Source: Methanoregulaceae archaeon
GTDB lineage: Archaea; Halobacteriota; Methanomicrobia; Methanomicrobiales; Methanospirillaceae
Length of the DNA: 6,893 nt
Assembly: GCA_019695435.1 (NCBI GenBank)
Contig: JACTVF010000125.1
Span: forward strand, 1-6,893
Reading direction: 5' to 3'
A program made the translations under genes and the position numbers. Below, piece by piece: positions 5,807 through 6,893 of the stretch. The notes beneath the pieces are model-generated. The model was not told the origin of the DNA, made no database searches, and saw only the letters and a program-made list of their open reading frames with translations. Position 1 is the stretch's first letter. Each line of letters starts with the position of its first letter.

Positions 5807-5822
5807 CCCCTTTATAAAGGGG
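5807..5822. promoter_or_regulatory. Perfect 16-bp palindrome with TATA core
   Basis: CCCCTTTATAAAGGGG is its own reverse complement. It lies 24 bp past the stop of the minus-strand gene ending at 5847. The TTTATAAA core could act as a TATA box in either direction, the whole site could bind a dimeric regulator, or the transcript could fold into a TATA-looped hairpin ending the minus-strand gene. Confidence 0.45.
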
Positions 5823-5846
5823 AATCCACCTCGAGGAAGGTGATAC

Positions 5847-6221
5847 CTACCGGGCGTGCGGGTTCGTGTAATCGTCCGGTCCCCACCATTCGAGTTCCTC
5901 CACGGAGAGAGCATTGACCCGGAGCCTCCGCCAGGCCCGCTCGTGCCGGGTGCGCAGCCAGATCTCTTTGGGGAACCATGCCGGGAACGGCAGCGCCCGG
6001 ACCTCGCGGAGATCATCGGGAATCAGGTTTTCGTACATCGTATCCGGATTGATCCGGTACAGGGTCTGCCGGACCCGGACGATGCAGGCCGCTTTCGGCT
6101 TGAAGATAAAGAGATCGTACGCGAGGTCCGGGTGTTCGTTTGTCTGCCAGCGGTAGCCCATCTTCTCCGCGAACTTTTTTGCCTCATCAATGGCCGCGAC
6201 CGGCTTTTTCCCCCGGGTCAT
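5847..6221 (-). CDS. Conserved-looking small hypothetical protein (124 aa)
   Basis: The high-GC coding composition matches the main chromosome, and the protein reads as a compact globular fold: an N-terminal helix (DEAKKFAEKMGYRW, 12-25), then strands YDLFIFKPKAACIVRVRQTLYRI (35-57), a loop IPDDLREVRALPFPAWFPKEIWLRTR (67-92), and strand RAWRRLRVNALSVEELEWW (95-113). Short archaeal proteins with this order (acidic residue, VRVR strand, PKEIWLR, RRLRV) are familiar to me from Methanomicrobiales and recall a reduced restriction-endonuclease-like core. However, the E-x-K active-site pair is not evident, so catalysis is doubtful and the function unknown. An in-frame TAA lies 3 nt before the ATG, so the ATG at 6221 is the earliest start. 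No ribosome site is visible; translation may be leaderless or begin at Met21. Confidence 0.7.
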   Translation of the reverse strand: MTRGKKPVAAIDEAKKFAEKMGYRWQTNEHPDLAYDLFIFKPKAACIVRVRQTLYRINPDTMYENLIPDDLREVRALPFPAWFPKEIWLRTRHERAWRRLRVNALSVEELEWWGPDDYTNPHAR

Positions 6222-6231
6222 TTTTTAGTGT

Positions 6232-6273
6232 GGGGGTTGGGGGGTTGAAGGGTTTGTGGTTGGAAGGAGGGGG
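6232..6273 (+). other. G-run tract, possible G-quadruplex, upstream of the 124-aa gene
   Basis: G runs of 5 (6232-6236), 6 (6239-6244), 3 (6250-6252) and 5 (6269-6273) lie on the + strand, with several GG pairs between the last two. The first three loops are short; the last is 16 nt. The tract sits in the presumed promoter/leader of the minus-strand gene, whose transcript would be C-rich here. The rest of the 161-bp gap (6222-6382) shows no clear gene. Confidence 0.4.
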
Positions 6274-6362
6274 AAGGATGCTTCCATACCCCTGCGGCGG
6301 ATCTTCAAGAGAAAAATGGGCAATAGTTCTTTGGTGGTTTGAGAAATTTATCAGATCTCCTG

Positions 6363-6368
6363 AAAAAA
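6363..6368 (-). terminator. T6 terminator after the HEPN-like gene
   Basis: On the minus strand a T6 tract begins 15 bp past the TAG stop at 6383, with further T-rich sequence around it. This fits a simple archaeal poly-T terminator. Confidence 0.4.
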
Positions 6369-6382
6369 CCAAGGAAATAATC

Positions 6383-6835
6383 CTATTCTCCCAATTCCCT
6401 GATCTTTATCCTTAAAGGTTTATGAAAAAATCCCAAACAAATATTATTCATAATCTCAATTGAAGATTCTAATCCCAAAGTTACCATCTTCTTATAGTTA
6501 TCAATTTCTGTGTCATCATATTCAGATCGTGGGTGTGTAATTTTGTCTCTAAATTTTTTAAATTCCAACAACCGACACCAACAAGGCTCTTTAGAGAAAT
6601 TAAAATCGGGTTTAAATTTTGATAATAAAAATCGAAGTTTTTCTTCAGTTCTATGATATTCCGGGCTATCTATAATTTCAAATTTCCCCCCTTTAATTTC
6701 AAATTTTCTGTCGGTTAAAAATGCATTTTCGTACGATTGAAGTATTTCACCTTGATTGCATGTATCAGCAATATGATTAATGAATGATTCAACGGCACTC
6801 ATAATGTGTAGTATCCCGAAATCATTTGACAACAT
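6383..6835 (-). CDS. HEPN-like domain protein (possible RNase toxin or defence protein)
   Basis: The 150-aa protein is strongly helical at both ends: SAVESFINHIADTC (13-26) and DNYKKMVTLGLESSIEIMNNIC (112-133). Between them is LLEFKKFRDKITHPRSEYDD (89-108), containing R96-x4-H101, the R-x4-6-H signature of HEPN domains. In active members this motif is the metal-independent RNase site, as in many toxin-antitoxin, CRISPR-linked and abortive-infection proteins; other HEPN proteins only bind RNA or nucleotides. The AVESFIN helix also matches family N-termini. The middle (40-80) is variable and charged. An in-frame TGA at 6886-6884 with no start codon before 6835 fixes the first ATG, although the upstream codons look protein-like. 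Base composition is ~30% GC against ~57% for neighbouring genes, so recent acquisition is likely. A cognate partner, if any, would lie beyond the right edge. The domain call is by motif and pattern only. Confidence 0.6.
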   Translation of the reverse strand: MLSNDFGILHIMSAVESFINHIADTCNQGEILQSYENAFLTDRKFEIKGGKFEIIDSPEYHRTEEKLRFLLSKFKPDFNFSKEPCWCRLLEFKKFRDKITHPRSEYDDTEIDNYKKMVTLGLESSIEIMNNICLGFFHKPLRIKIRELGE

Positions 6836-6893
6836 CCCTAAATAGCGATGTGAGCAAATTAACGAATCGGGATATCCATCGTATCATCCGTCA

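Larger units (their letters stand above)
4878..5846. other. Gene-free, structure-rich intergenic region
   Basis: Nearly 1 kb without a credible gene on either strand. The frames that stay open here (for example 5139-5558 + and 5249-5563 -) give Arg/Pro/Gly-rich proteins without recognisable motifs or clear ribosome sites, as expected when palindromic GC-rich DNA is translated. By hand count it holds more than two dozen CCGG tetramers, where random sequence would give about four. Its contents are listed as separate entries. Confidence 0.6.

Noticed and set aside
6140..6415. 91-codon + strand frame
   Set aside because: It spans the G-run tract and overlaps the better-supported minus-strand gene. 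The product is Gly/Trp-rich without motif or ribosome site.

Overview
The window looks like chromosomal DNA of a methanogenic euryarchaeon, most likely order Methanomicrobiales (Methanoregula or Methanosphaerula type). The grounds are a PEGA-domain surface protein, a stand-alone 6-phospho-3-hexuloisomerase closely resembling the Methanocaldococcus enzyme, a TET-type M42 aminopeptidase, TATA-box promoters with very short leaders, poly-T terminators, and GTG/TTG starts next to GAGG-type ribosome sites. The family-level placement is inference.

Layout. At 3-341 is the C-terminal end of a PEGA-domain protein with a membrane tail, closed by a hairpin/T-run terminator. At 463-1974 is a monocistronic protein with two ACT domains fused to a metallo-beta-lactamase fold. 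At 2102-4869 is a tight three-gene operon on the + strand: hxlB-type 6-phospho-3-hexuloisomerase, a class I/II PLP aminotransferase (TTG start, 22-bp gap) and an M42 metallo-aminopeptidase (1-bp gap). A TATA box about 25 bp before the first ATG suggests a leaderless operon mRNA. The products point to sugar-phosphate supply for pentoses plus peptide and amino-acid turnover. No specific joint pathway can be read from the sequence.

At 4870-5846 is almost 1 kb without a convincing gene. It is full of structure: a run of T-tract terminators built on a ~45-bp tandem repeat, more than two dozen CCGG cores often arranged as hairpins, GC-rich hairpins with mutually exclusive pairings, a GNRA-capped hairpin, a 9-bp AT-rich stem-loop, a multi-stem fold at 5701-5771 and a perfect 16-bp palindrome with a TATA core. 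This is the least explained part of the window. It may be a mosaic of intergenic repeats, or hold one or more unannotated RNAs.

At 5847-6221 (minus) is a GC-rich conserved-looking small protein, with a G-run tract (possible G-quadruplex) just upstream of its start. From about 6300 to the right edge the composition falls to roughly 30% GC. This part carries a minus-strand 150-aa protein with a HEPN-type R-x4-H motif, which looks like an acquired accessory gene, perhaps a toxin or defence RNase. Any partner gene would lie beyond the right edge.
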